A stretch of 64,000 bases of DNA from contig NZ_JADHDU010000003.1 of assembly GCF_016820495.1 (NCBI RefSeq), positions 434,367-498,366 on the forward strand. Direction: 5' to 3'. Below the pieces are notes generated by a model. The model did not search any database. It saw only the letters and a program-made list of their open reading frames with translations, and was not told the origin of the DNA. The position numbers and the translations under genes were made by a program. Within the stretch, counting starts at the first letter, position 1. Every line of letters starts with the position of its first letter. Source of the DNA: Planococcus beigongshangi (GTDB taxonomy: Bacteria; Bacillota; Bacilli; Bacillales_A; Planococcaceae). Of this stretch, positions 44,642-53,211 are shown piece by piece.

Positions 44642-45286
44642 ATGGAGAAACTTACATTCGGCTCATTGCTCGATGTGGTCGGGGAATTGTTTTCCGATGA
44701 AATTTCCATTGCGGTGTCGGACAAGGAAAAGTACGTCTACTACAGGCCGAGCAAACGGGTGGATTTGAAGATCAAAGCGGGCGACCCGGTAAAACAAGGG
44801 ACCATTGCACATAAAGCGCTATCGACTAATCAGAAAGCTTCTGAATTCATCGACCGGGAAGTTTTTGGTGTGCCTTATCACGGCATGGCCGTGCCGTTTG
44901 AGGAGAACGGTGAAGTCCAGGGCAGCGTGATGGCCATCTACCCGTCCTATACGGAAGGGAAATCGGTGGTCACGGTCAAGAGCCCGGATGGCTGGAAGCC
45001 GATTCCGTTTGACGACGTCGTATCACTTGAAGTGAAAGAACGTAAGACGCACGTCCATGCGGCAGATTTTTCGGGTACCAGTAAAAGTTCGCTGCAGGAA
45101 TTCGAATACCTGCTGCCGCGGGAGACTTTCATCCGCTGCCACCGGTCATTCATCGTGAATGTGCATCATATAGAAGAAATCCATCCGGATACCCATTCGA
45201 CTTTTGTGCTGGCAATGGACAACGGCAGTCGAATACCGGTCAGCCAGTCCTATTCCAGCTATTTCAGGAAGTTATTGGGATTCTGA
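44642..45286 (+). CDS. LytTR-domain regulator with GAF-like sensor domain
   Basis: A 214-residue protein; ATG 44642 has CAGGAGG 7 bp upstream. Residues 10-100 resemble a small GAF/PAS-like sensor (DKEKYVYYRPSKRVDLKIKAGDPV, GVPYHGMAVPFEENGEVQGSVMAIYP). Residues 112-212 form a LytTR DNA-binding domain with ETFIRCHRSFIVNVHHIEEI. It lacks a receiver domain, so no histidine kinase partner is expected. Lying between two CoA-transferase genes, it may sense an acid or CoA-ester state and control them. Ligand unknown. Confidence 0.82.
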   Translation: MEKLTFGSLLDVVGELFSDEISIAVSDKEKYVYYRPSKRVDLKIKAGDPVKQGTIAHKALSTNQKASEFIDREVFGVPYHGMAVPFEENGEVQGSVMAIYPSYTEGKSVVTVKSPDGWKPIPFDDVVSLEVKERKTHVHAADFSGTSKSSLQEFEYLLPRETFIRCHRSFIVNVHHIEEIHPDTHSTFVLAMDNGSRIPVSQSYSSYFRKLLGF

Positions 45287-45304
45287 CAACTAAAGGAATA
45301 GGTG

Positions 45305-45333
45305 AAATCCCCTGCTTAACGCAGGGGATTTTC
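45305..45333 (+). terminator. Intrinsic terminator of the LytTR gene
   Basis: AAATCCCCTGC-TTAAC-GCAGGGGATTTTC hairpin. Confidence 0.8.
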
Positions 45334-45520
45334 TGTTTCAGAGGAAGAAAACACTCTTCCGGTCACCTTTCGCTCGTTGCGCTGTCGTAATCGTTTAAAA
45401 TTATCTAATAATTACCGCCGGAAACTGCCCTTATTTGTTATCAACCGAATGAAAACGCTTTATTTTTACAGGCAGCCGGACTTTATTCAGATAAAACCTT
45501 CGAGAAAGAGAGTGAATGAA

Positions 45521-47035
45521 ATGACAAATAATACAAACAGGATCAAAGCAGCAGAATTACAGGAGCGCGTAGTGTCACCACAAGAGGCGGCTTCGTGGAT
45601 TCAGGACGGCATGACACTCGGCCTTAGCGGATTTACACGTGCTGGCGACGTGAAAGCGGTGCCTTTCGCATTAGTGGGACGTGCGGCAACAGAAACGTTT
45701 AAAGTCAATGTATTCACAGGCGCTTCACTCGGTTCGGATATCGACCGGCTGTTTGCGGAAGCGGGAATTGTCGGCAAACGCTTGCCGTTCCAGGCAGAAC
45801 CGGCGATGCGCAATAAAATCAACAGCGGGGAAATGCTGTTTGTTGACCACCATTTATCGCATACGGCGGAATGGGTGCGAACGAATGTCATTGAACCGAT
45901 CGATTTTGCGATCATCGAAGCGCTGTCCATCACTGCAGACGGCATGATCATTCCGACGACTTCTGTGGGCAACTCGGCAGTTTTCGTGAAACATGCCCGC
46001 AACATCATCGTGGAAATCAACACAGCGCAGCCGGAATTGTTTGAAGGACTGCATGATATCTACGATACAGGCAAACAGGGCGAGCGCGATCCGATTCCAT
46101 TGACAGCTGTTGATGACCGCATCGGGACAATCGGTATTCCGGTGGATATGGAAAAAATCCGCGGCATCGTCTTTACGGAACAGAAAGACTCACCTTCGAA
46201 CATCGTTGCGCCGGATGCGGAAACGAAAATCATGGCCGATCATCTATTGGAATTTTTCCGTTCGGAGATCCGTGCGGGACGTCTGACTGAAAAGCTAGCG
46301 CCTCTGCAGTCGGGTATCGGTTCAGTAGCGAATGCGGTGCTTCACGGCATGCTCGACTCAGAATTCGAAAACCTGGAAGTTTACTCGGAAGTGCTGCAGG
46401 ATGCCGTATTCGATTTGATCGATGCCGGCAAAGTGGATTTCGCTTCATGCTGTTCGATTACATTGTCTGAACCGAAAATGGAGCAGGTCTTCGGCAATTT
46501 CGAAAAATACCGCGATAAAGTTGTTATGCGCCCGCAGGAAATCTCAAACCATCCGGAGCTTATCCGCCGCCTCGGTTTGATCTCCATCAACACGGCGCTT
46601 GAATTCGATATTTACGGCAACGTCAACTCGACGCATGTGTCGGGTACGAAAATGATGAACGGCATCGGCGGCTCAGGCGACTTTGCCCGCAACGCGCGTC
46701 TTGCGATTTTCGTGACGAAGTCGACAGCTAAAGGCGGCAAGATCTCCAGTGTCGTGCCATTTGTATCACATGTCGACCATACAGAACACGACGTTGATGT
46801 ACTCGTGACGGAGCAGGGCTATGCGGACCTTCGCGGCCTGGCACCCCGCCAGCGCGTGGAAGTCATTCTTGAAAACTGCATCCATCCGGATTATAAAGCC
46901 CAGATGCGCGCGTATTATGAAGAAGCTTTGACTCGCGGCGGCCAGACACCGCATGTTCTTGAAAAAGCGTTCTCCTGGCACGCGGCGCTTGCCGAAAAAG
47001 GTACGATGCTGCAGGAGGAAGAGCAGCTGGTGTAA
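45521..47035 (+). CDS. Acetyl-CoA hydrolase/CoA-transferase family protein, copy 2
   Basis: A 504-residue paralogue of the 43063 protein, with the same motifs (GMTLGLSGFTRAGDVKAVP, GTKMMNGIGGSGDFARNA, VTEQGYADLRGLAPRQR). ATG 45521 is chosen because alignment with copy 1 begins there and GAGAG lies upstream; the open frame reaches 45377 without support. It has its own promoter region beyond the LytTR terminator. Divergent residues in the C-terminal half may shift acid preference. Confidence 0.87.
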   Translation: MTNNTNRIKAAELQERVVSPQEAASWIQDGMTLGLSGFTRAGDVKAVPFALVGRAATETFKVNVFTGASLGSDIDRLFAEAGIVGKRLPFQAEPAMRNKINSGEMLFVDHHLSHTAEWVRTNVIEPIDFAIIEALSITADGMIIPTTSVGNSAVFVKHARNIIVEINTAQPELFEGLHDIYDTGKQGERDPIPLTAVDDRIGTIGIPVDMEKIRGIVFTEQKDSPSNIVAPDAETKIMADHLLEFFRSEIRAGRLTEKLAPLQSGIGSVANAVLHGMLDSEFENLEVYSEVLQDAVFDLIDAGKVDFASCCSITLSEPKMEQVFGNFEKYRDKVVMRPQEISNHPELIRRLGLISINTALEFDIYGNVNSTHVSGTKMMNGIGGSGDFARNARLAIFVTKSTAKGGKISSVVPFVSHVDHTEHDVDVLVTEQGYADLRGLAPRQRVEVILENCIHPDYKAQMRAYYEEALTRGGQTPHVLEKAFSWHAALAEKGTMLQEEEQLV

Positions 47036-47063
47036 AGGAAACAACCTGAATTCCAATCAATCT

Positions 47064-47106
47064 AAAAACCAGTTCCTTTCTATATATAGAAGAGAGCTGG
47101 TTTTAA
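47064..47106 (+). terminator. Terminator of CoA-transferase copy 2
   Basis: AAAACCAG and CTGGTTTT arms enclosing an inner TTCT-TATATATAGAA stem. Confidence 0.65.
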
Positions 47107-47107
47107 T

Positions 47108-47398
47108 TTGTGTAGCGGGCGCCATCGCTTTTCCTTGTGTCCAGACTCCGGCGGCCCAGCTCTTCGGGTCATAAGCCGGCCTAGCTCTGCGGTCAGGACC
47201 GCGCCGCTATTCCGTCTTATGCCTTTCAGAGCTTAACGGGCGCCGTCGCTTTTCCTTGTGTCCAGGCTCCGGCGGGCCAGCTCTTCGGGTCATAAGCCAA
47301 ATCAGCTATTTGGCATAAAGGCTGCTCCTGTATCGCTGCGCTGCTTCGTCGCAAAGAGATTGGCCAAAAACCTTTGGCCATCTCTTCGTTGTCGCTTT
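47108..47398. repeat. Interspersed repeat family B, copy 1 (two units)
   Basis: Two units begin with GCGGGCGCCATCGCTTTTCC (47116) and its variant at 47239, followed by GTGTCCAGACTCCGGC, CCCAGCTCTTCGGGTCATAAG, and CGTCTTATGCC. The second unit ends in CTGCTTCGTCGCAAAG (47341-47356), the reverse complement of a family A block, and a hairpin built on GGCCAAA/TTTGGCC. A second hairpin GCCAAAT/ATTTGGC lies at 47297-47315. No gene in this 365-bp gap. Confidence 0.7.
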
Positions 47399-47400
47399 TC

Positions 47401-47874
47401 TTATTTTTGCCCGTATACTTCCGCAGTACTGCGCGTATAAAGTTCGATGATGTGGCCGAACGGGTCTTCGGCATATACGAGATAATGCGGTTTGCCTTTA
47501 TTGAGATTCCAGATTTTGCTGCGTTGCCGGCCACCATACAGGACGACTTTTTCAATCGATTCCACAATATCTTCAACGATGAGGCAAATATGGAAGAAGC
47601 CTGCGTGCGGAGATGGTTTTTCTTCAGTGAAATCCGGTCTTTGAAATTCGAACAGTTCGATGCCGACACCGCTGTGGCTCATCAAATGGACATTGCGCAT
47701 TTTTTTGACCTCCGAGCCCTGCAGATCCTGGGTCATGGAAAAGAGCTGTTCATTCTTTTCATCGAATTCATAGGGCCCGGCTAATATATAGAAATCGAAA
47801 ACTTTCGTGTACCAGTCGATGGCCTTATCCAGATCAGGCACCGCCAACCCGATGTGCGTGATTGTTGAACTCAT
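47401..47874 (-). CDS. VOC (glyoxalase/epimerase-like) family protein
   Basis: A 157-residue vicinal-oxygen-chelate protein with two beta-alpha-beta-beta-beta modules. Metal-ligand candidates are His in THIGLAVPDLDKAIDWY, Glu in GIELFEF, His in GFFHICLIVED and Glu in HIIELYTR, an intact H/E/H/E set. The pattern is close to lactoylglutathione lyase and methylmalonyl-CoA epimerase relatives; the actual substrate is open. ATG preceded by AGGAGG. Monocistronic. Confidence 0.82.
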   Translation of the reverse strand: MSSTITHIGLAVPDLDKAIDWYTKVFDFYILAGPYEFDEKNEQLFSMTQDLQGSEVKKMRNVHLMSHSGVGIELFEFQRPDFTEEKPSPHAGFFHICLIVEDIVESIEKVVLYGGRQRSKIWNLNKGKPHYLVYAEDPFGHIIELYTRSTAEVYGQK

Positions 47875-48033
47875 ATGTAAAACCTCCTCTATTCATTGGG
47901 ATACCCGCGGCTATAGGCTTTTAAGCCTGTTAAAAAGCAGAGTTTTCTGTGTAATCAAAAATAGTTGTTGTCAATTGATATTTTTAGTATTATAATAAGC
48001 AATTGTGAAATTCTGAAATGAGGGTACTAAAAA

Positions 48034-49110
48034 ATGAAAAATTCCATCTATGGACTAACGATAGACCAGCTAAAAGAATGGTTTCTTGAAAATGGACAGA
48101 AAAAGTACCGTGCTGAACAGGTATGGGACTGGTTATATATTAAACGCGTAACCCAATTCTCTGAGATGAATAACCTGAGCAAAGAAGTTATTCAATTATT
48201 GGAGGACAATTTCGCGATCCGCACATTGGAAGAGGCAGTCAAGCAGGAATCCGCCGACGGCACGATCAAATTCCTTTTCCGTCTGCAGGATGGCAACTTG
48301 ATCGAAACTGTTTTAATGCGCTTCAAATACGGAAATTCCGTCTGTGTAACGACACAGGTCGGCTGTAACATCGGCTGCAGTTTCTGCGCCAGCGGACTTT
48401 TGAAAAAAAGCCGCGATTTAAACGCGGGTGAAATCGTGGAGCAGATCATGCAGGTGCAGGCGCATTTCGATGCACAGCAAAAAGACGAGCGCGTCAGCCA
48501 CATCGTGGTCATGGGTATCGGCGAACCGTTTGATAACTACAAGAACCTGATGGACTTCCTTACTGTCGTCAATTCACAGAAAGGCCTTGCCATCGGCGCT
48601 CGCCACATCACAGTTTCAACAAGCGGCATCGTGCCGAAAATCTACGATTATGCGGATGAAGGTCTGCAGGTCAACCTGGCCATCTCGATCCATGCACCGA
48701 CGAACGAATTGCGTTCGCGCATCATGAAGATCAACAAAGCATATCCGATCGAGAAGTTGATGGATGCCATCGACTACTATCTGGAGAAATCAAATCGCCG
48801 CATCACGTTTGAATACATCTTGCTGCGTGATGTCAATGACCATGTCGAGGAAGCCAATAAACTGGCGAAACTCCTTGAAGACAAACGCCATCTTTCGTAT
48901 GTCAATTTGATCCCGTACAACTCGGTCAGCGAACACGACCAGTATCAGCAAAGCACGCCGGAAGCGATTTCTGCCTTCTTCGATGCGTTGAAGAAAAAAG
49001 GCATCAATTGCGGCGTCCGCCAGGAACAAGGCGCGGACATCGACGCAGCTTGCGGCCAGCTTCGAAGCAAGCAGATCAAAAAAGAGAAAAAGACAGCAAC
49101 AGTTTCATAA
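48034..49110 (+). CDS. rlmN: Dual-specificity 23S rRNA A2503/tRNA A37 C2-methyltransferase
   Basis: A 358-residue radical SAM enzyme of the RlmN/Cfr family. The iron-sulfur motif CNIGCSFC (CxxxCxxC) is near residue 110, with GGxxGE-type segment [10 protein letters not shown] and the methyl-carrying C-terminal Cys in [18 protein letters not shown]. The N-terminal helical domain [15 protein letters not shown] fits RlmN. RlmN methylates C2 of A2503 in 23S rRNA and A37 in tRNA. Cfr resistance proteins are close relatives, but the N-terminus favours RlmN. Confidence 0.88.
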   Translation: MKNSIYGLTIDQLKEWFLENGQKKYRAEQVWDWLYIKRVTQFSEMNNLSKEVIQLLEDNFAIRTLEEAVKQESADGTIKFLFRLQDGNLIETVLMRFKYGNSVCVTTQVGCNIGCSFCASGLLKKSRDLNAGEIVEQIMQVQAHFDAQQKDERVSHIVVMGIGEPFDNYKNLMDFLTVVNSQKGLAIGARHITVSTSGIVPKIYDYADEGLQVNLAISIHAPTNELRSRIMKINKAYPIEKLMDAIDYYLEKSNRRITFEYILLRDVNDHVEEANKLAKLLEDKRHLSYVNLIPYNSVSEHDQYQQSTPEAISAFFDALKKKGINCGVRQEQGADIDAACGQLRSKQIKKEKKTATVS

Positions 49111-49118
49111 AACAGCGA

Positions 49119-49152
49119 AACAGCCCCCGAATATTTTTCGGGGGCTGTTTTT
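49119..49152 (+). terminator. Intrinsic terminator of rlmN
   Basis: AACAGCCCCCGA and TCGGGGGCTGTT arms then T-run; also usable on the minus strand. Confidence 0.85.
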
Positions 49153-49181
49153 GATTAGTATGCAGAATAAGAACTATTTCG

Positions 49182-49793
49182 CTATTTCCCTCCAGAAGAC
49201 AAATTGATTCCCTGAATAAAGTATTTCTGGAAGAAGAAGAACAGCAGGATGACGGGTAAGAGCACAAGAAGCGAGCCGGCCATCAGGTAATTCCACTGGG
49301 TATTGAGCTGTCCTTTGAAAACAGCGAGCCCAAGCTGGAGCGTATAGAGATTTTCATCATTCAAGTAAAGAAGCGGGCCGAGAAAATGATTCCATGCGCC
49401 GTTGAACGAGAAAATGGCAACAGTAGCCAGAGCCGGTTTCGTCAAAGGCAAGCCGATTTTCCACCAGATGTAGAAATGATTGGCACCTTCGATTTTCGCT
49501 GCTTCGATTAATTCCGTCGGGATCGTCATATAGAATTGACGCAGCAGGAAAATGTAAAATGCGCTTCCGAAGAAATGCGGTACGATGAGCGGGTAATAGG
49601 TATTGACCCAGCCCAGTTTCGAAAACAGCACATATTGCGGAATGAGTGTCACAAAGCCTGGGATCATCATTGTCGACAGCACAATGGCGAACCAGATGCC
49701 TTTGCCGCGGAACGGAATTTTCGCAAAACCGTAAGCGATGAAGGAATTGGCGAGCACGCTGCCGATGACGACAAGTGTCGTGATGGTGATGGT
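49182..49793 (-). pseudogene. 5'-truncated MalG-type sugar ABC permease
   Basis: The frame codes about 200 residues of a MalG-like inner-membrane permease, with the EAA loop ELIEAAKIEGANHFYIWWKIGLPLTKPAL intact. Full-length relatives have about 275-280 residues. The missing 80-90 residues include the first membrane helix. In-frame sequence runs up to a TAA at 49794-49796, and 49794 on is unrelated spacer before msmX. No start codon has a fitting ribosome binding site. This is best explained by a deletion that removed the 5' part and the sugar-binding and MalF partner genes. Confidence 0.8.
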
Positions 49794-49864
49794 TTACAGT
49801 ATGGATTTGTAATTTACAGATAACTCTTTATAATTAGAAGAAAACGGATAAAGGGGAGTCGGAC

Positions 49865-50995
49865 ATGGCAGAGATCAAAATCAATAATCTTGGCAAAAGA
49901 TATGATAAGGGTGCGTTGGCAGTCACCGATTTTAATCTCCATATTAAAGACGAAGAGTTCATTGTATTTGTCGGTCCATCGGGTTGCGGGAAATCCACGA
50001 CGCTTCGGATGATCGCTGGCCTGGAAGAAATCAGTGAGGGCGAATTTTTCATCGACGGCAAGCGCATGAATGATGTCGAACCGAAAGAACGGGACATCGC
50101 GATGGTTTTTCAGAACTACGCTTTATATCCCCATATGACCGTTTATGAAAACATGGCTTTCGGACTAAAATTAAGGAAATTCAAGAAGCCCGAAATCAAA
50201 AGGCGCGTTGAAGAAGCGGCGAAGATTCTCGGCCTTGAGGAATACTTGAACCGGAAGCCGAAAGCCCTGTCAGGAGGGCAGCGCCAGCGTGTTGCCTTAG
50301 GCCGCGCAATCGTCCGCGATGCAAAGGTGTTCCTGATGGATGAACCTTTATCGAATCTGGATGCAAAACTGCGTGTGCAGATGCGGGCAGAAATCGCCAA
50401 ACTGCACCAGCGCCTGAAAACGACGACGATTTATGTAACACATGACCAGACGGAAGCGATGACGATGGCGACGCGCATCGTCATCATGAAAGCGGGCATC
50501 ATTCAACAGGTCGGCACGCCGAAGGAAGTGTATGATTTTCCGGCCAACCGCTTTGTCGGCGGCTTTATCGGCTCACCTGCCATGAACTTCTTCGAAGGCA
50601 CCATTTCGAACGGCAATTTTATCGTTGGTGATAAATCGGTGACGATTCCCGCTGACACTGCGGCTGTCTTGAAAGACCTCGGCTATGACGGCAAACCGAT
50701 CGCGCTCGGCATCCGGCCGGAACATATCCACGTCAATAACGAGGATCTTTCCGGTGTCCCGGCAAGTGAATTCGAAGCGGAAATAACAGTCGCCGAATTG
50801 ACGGGGGCAGAGACGATTCTTTATGCCGTTTACGCGGATCAGGAATTCATCGCCCGGGTGGATGCCGATACATTGATCGAAGCCGGCCATACTGCGACGC
50901 TTGCGTTCGACATGTCCCATGTTCATTTCTTCGATATTGAAACCGGAGACCGGCTGAAAGCGGAAGAACTGCAGGCTGCCGCAAAATCCATGTGA
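49865..50995 (+). CDS. msmX: Sugar ABC transporter ATPase (MsmX/UgpC type)
   Basis: A 376-residue MalK-family ATPase. Walker [11 protein letters not shown]-loop [13 protein letters not shown], signature [15 protein letters not shown] and Walker [13 protein letters not shown] are intact; the C-terminal 130 residues form the OB-fold regulatory domain. MsmX serves several sugar importers in B. subtilis. The divergent permease fragment next to it is broken, so this ATPase probably works with transporters encoded elsewhere. ATG preceded by AAGGGGAG. Confidence 0.9.
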   Translation: MAEIKINNLGKRYDKGALAVTDFNLHIKDEEFIVFVGPSGCGKSTTLRMIAGLEEISEGEFFIDGKRMNDVEPKERDIAMVFQNYALYPHMTVYENMAFGLKLRKFKKPEIKRRVEEAAKILGLEEYLNRKPKALSGGQRQRVALGRAIVRDAKVFLMDEPLSNLDAKLRVQMRAEIAKLHQRLKTTTIYVTHDQTEAMTMATRIVIMKAGIIQQVGTPKEVYDFPANRFVGGFIGSPAMNFFEGTISNGNFIVGDKSVTIPADTAAVLKDLGYDGKPIALGIRPEHIHVNNEDLSGVPASEFEAEITVAELTGAETILYAVYADQEFIARVDADTLIEAGHTATLAFDMSHVHFFDIETGDRLKAEELQAAAKSM

Positions 50996-51008
50996 ATAAA
51001 TTCAGCAG

Positions 51009-51038
51009 CCGCTCCCGGTATGGGGGCGGTTTTATTTA
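51009..51038 (+). terminator. Intrinsic terminator of msmX
   Basis: CCGCTCCC-GGTAT-GGGGGCGG then TTTTATTT. Confidence 0.75.
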
Positions 51039-51089
51039 TAGGGATCTTTTATTGTTTTGGGAATCTTCAATATAGTTCGAGCGAAAGGA

Positions 51090-51114
51090 GTTTAGATTTT
51101 CCGTATTAGGGAAA
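51090..51114 (+). promoter_or_regulatory. Candidate sigma-B promoter before the YkuS-YtxH gene
   Basis: GTTTAG (51090-51095), 13 bp, GGGAAA (51109-51114), close to the sigma-B consensus GTTTAA-N12-15-GGGTAT, about 40 bp before the start codon. Confidence 0.5.
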
Positions 51115-51154
51115 ATAGAATAATAGACATTTTTGAAAAGGAGTGGTTGGATTG

Positions 51155-51991
51155 ATGGTGAAAATTGCAGTCGAAGAACCGTTTACATCCGTACAGCAGG
51201 CATTGGTGAAAAAAGGGTATAAAGCGGTGATGCTTAAAGATAAGACCGATGCCCCGGATTATGATTGCGTCGTTGTGCGCGATAAAGAAGATCTTGTGGA
51301 TTTCCATATGAATGTACCATTGGTGGAAGCCAAAGGCCGCACGTTGTTCGAAATCGTTGAAGAAGTGGAAGAACGGCTTGTGCGCAGCGGAAAAATCATG
51401 CCGCCAACTCCAATCGTATCGGACAACAAATCAGGCGGTGGCGGATTTATCGCCGGAGCGGCTACAGGCGCTTTGATCGGAGCGGCAGCCGGATTGATGC
51501 TCGCACCGAAGAGCGGTAAAGAGCTGCAGCAGACCGTGAAAGACAAAGCCGCAGAAATGAAAGAAAAGAAAGAAAAGAAAGCCGAAGAAAATTCCGGTCC
51601 AGGAAAGATGGATCAGGTGAAGGAAAAAGTCAGCCAGGTTAAAGAAAAAGCCAGTGGCGTGACGGAAAAAGCCAAAGGTAAAGCCACTGATGTTACAGAA
51701 ATGGCTAAAGGCAAAGCCGACGAATTAAAAGCGAAACGCGAAGAGAAGAAAGAAGATAAAGAATTGGCGAAGCAGCAAAAAGAAGTTGCAAAAAGCATGA
51801 AAGATGAAGAAAAAGCTAAAAAAGAACACGAAAAAGCAGCGAAGCAAGCTGAAAAAGAAGAGAAGAAAGCTGACAAAGAAGCCAAGAAGGAAAGTGGCGG
51901 CATCGAAGTCGTCGAATTCGGCTCATCAGCTGTTGACAAGAAAGACAGCGGCGAAGTCAACATCCATCCTGCTGGCAAAGAGAAGAAATAA
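51155..51991 (+). CDS. YkuS/UPF0180 - YtxH fusion with long Lys/Ala/Glu coiled-coil tail
   Basis: A 278-residue protein (ATG 51155; GTG 51143 and TTG 51152 are in-frame options, with AAAGGAG upstream). Residues 1-75 match the UPF0180 (YkuS) domain: VKIAVEEPFTSVQQALVKKGYKAV. Residues 95-130 are the YtxH glycine-zipper segment, GFIAGAATGALIGAAAGLMLAPKSGKEL. The rest (130-260) is a charged tail with 11-residue-like VKEKxxxVxEKAKGKA repeats resembling LEA stress proteins. YtxH-type proteins are general stress proteins in B. subtilis, in line with the sigma-B-like promoter. Function unknown. Confidence 0.78.
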   Translation: MVKIAVEEPFTSVQQALVKKGYKAVMLKDKTDAPDYDCVVVRDKEDLVDFHMNVPLVEAKGRTLFEIVEEVEERLVRSGKIMPPTPIVSDNKSGGGGFIAGAATGALIGAAAGLMLAPKSGKELQQTVKDKAAEMKEKKEKKAEENSGPGKMDQVKEKVSQVKEKASGVTEKAKGKATDVTEMAKGKADELKAKREEKKEDKELAKQQKEVAKSMKDEEKAKKEHEKAAKQAEKEEKKADKEAKKESGGIEVVEFGSSAVDKKDSGEVNIHPAGKEKK

Positions 51992-51997
51992 GAGTGA

Positions 51998-52032
51998 AAC
52001 CGGCGTCCCTGGGAGGGGAGGCCGGTTTTTTT
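51998..52032 (+). terminator. Intrinsic terminator of the YkuS-YtxH gene
   Basis: AACCGGC and GCCGGTT arms with inner CCCT/AGGGG pairing, then seven T. Confidence 0.8.
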
Positions 52033-52056
52033 ATAATGGGACAGCTCAAAAAAGTT

Positions 52057-52107
52057 TATGCCCAACTTTGAATGTTATATGCCCAACTTTCCATATATAT
52101 GCCCAAG
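52057..52107. repeat. Short tandem array C (TATGCCCAACTTT core, 20-21 bp period)
   Basis: TATGCCCAACTTT starts at 52057 and 52078; TATGCCCAAGT follows at 52098. Spacing is 21 and 20 bp. The array ends 5 bp before the 3' end of the NERD gene at 52112. The TATGC opening is shared with array B. Confidence 0.8.
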
Positions 52108-52111
52108 TAGC

Positions 52112-53080
52112 TTATAAAAGGTATTTTGCTCCTTTATGAGTACCAGTTCTCTTCAAATCCGCGTCACTTAGTAACCGGGTCACCAATCTCCGGTCATCCA
52201 CCCCCAAAACTTCCCGGCACTTCTTATTCGTCATCGGCTCGCCGGTCAGCAGCAGCCAGTCGCGGATCGTCCGCAGATGTGCATCTTTCGAAGAGACGCC
52301 GCAGCCCGGGCAGACCCAGCTGCCGTAGCGCCTCTCCATGCCGAGGCGATTGCAGCCGGCACACCAGACGCCCCGCAGCATCACATCAATCGGATACCGT
52401 GGATTTGAGCAGATCGGCCGCGGCTGGAAAATCACCAGCCCCTTCACGAGTGCCTGAGCCAGCGACTTCATTTCAACCATGCTGAAAATGGCGGGTTCCA
52501 CAGACAGCTGGTTCAGGAACCGCGGCAGCTGGTGAGAGAAGATGACGGGCTGCGAAGCCGGCACATTTTCGGCGATCTGTTTCGTATAGGATAAGACCAG
52601 GACCGAGCGTACCGGCAATGAAATCTGTCGCATCCCAAGCCACTCGCCGAGCAGCCACTCGTTTTCGGCAATCTGCTCGATGGGTGATTTGCGGCCGATC
52701 ACCGTGCCATCGTCTCTTGTCTGCAGCATCTGCACAGGGCCGTCCCTAAATTCCATGCGGCCATTCATATTCTTAATCTCAAATATGTAAACACACCACG
52801 GCGTAATCATCACCGAATCCAATTGGAAGATGCGGAATGAGCGCAGCGTGACGTTATGCAGCATAAGATGTGAGAACGCCACCGGACTCGCCGCGAAATA
52901 ATGGTCGAAGCGCTCTTCGCCACCCTGGCCGGCCGTTTCCGTATAAGTATCCTTCTCCACTTGACCGTATGCCGCATGCCATTTCGGCAGACGCCGCAGC
53001 AGCACCTCCAACTCCTCTTTATTCCGCGAAACGTCCCGACTTTTCCAGATCACCGGCATCCCTCTTTTTAAATTGACCAT
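52112..53080 (-). CDS. NERD nuclease-like protein with zinc ribbon and winged helix
   Basis: About 322 residues from ATG 53080 (start uncertain; the frame runs to 53113 and further in-frame ATGs exist). A NERD domain (about residues 55-130) has GQGGEERFDHYF, FQLDSVMIT and IFEIKNMNGRM, the D...ExK restriction-endonuclease-like core. The C-terminal part has a complete four-Cys zinc ribbon (CAGC...CPGC) and a winged-helix segment MTNKKCREVLGVDDRRLVTRLLSDADLK ending in AKYLL. The layout matches the interrupted gene at 35672. Array C abuts its 3' end. Nuclease activity is untested in this family. Confidence 0.8.
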   Translation of the reverse strand: MVNLKRGMPVIWKSRDVSRNKEELEVLLRRLPKWHAAYGQVEKDTYTETAGQGGEERFDHYFAASPVAFSHLMLHNVTLRSFRIFQLDSVMITPWCVYIFEIKNMNGRMEFRDGPVQMLQTRDDGTVIGRKSPIEQIAENEWLLGEWLGMRQISLPVRSVLVLSYTKQIAENVPASQPVIFSHQLPRFLNQLSVEPAIFSMVEMKSLAQALVKGLVIFQPRPICSNPRYPIDVMLRGVWCAGCNRLGMERRYGSWVCPGCGVSSKDAHLRTIRDWLLLTGEPMTNKKCREVLGVDDRRLVTRLLSDADLKRTGTHKGAKYLL

Positions 53081-53169
53081 AGCACTCAAATCAGTCCATG
53101 CCCATACTTTCATTCAAAATAAAAATTTGAACGCCCGATAGGCGCCAAAACCCGAATTTGGCACAATAT

Positions 53170-53196
53170 AAAAAGCTCCCGCCAACCGGCAGGAGC
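53170..53196 (-). terminator. Intrinsic terminator of the UMF1-type transporter gene
   Basis: GCTCCCGCC-AACC-GGCAGGAGC with T-run on the minus strand. Confidence 0.75.
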
Positions 53197-53211
53197 ATTA
53201 CACTGAAAATT

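Noticed and set aside
48034-49110. Cfr antibiotic-resistance methyltransferase
   Set aside because: The N-terminal helical domain and the overall sequence look like housekeeping RlmN; no mobile-element context.
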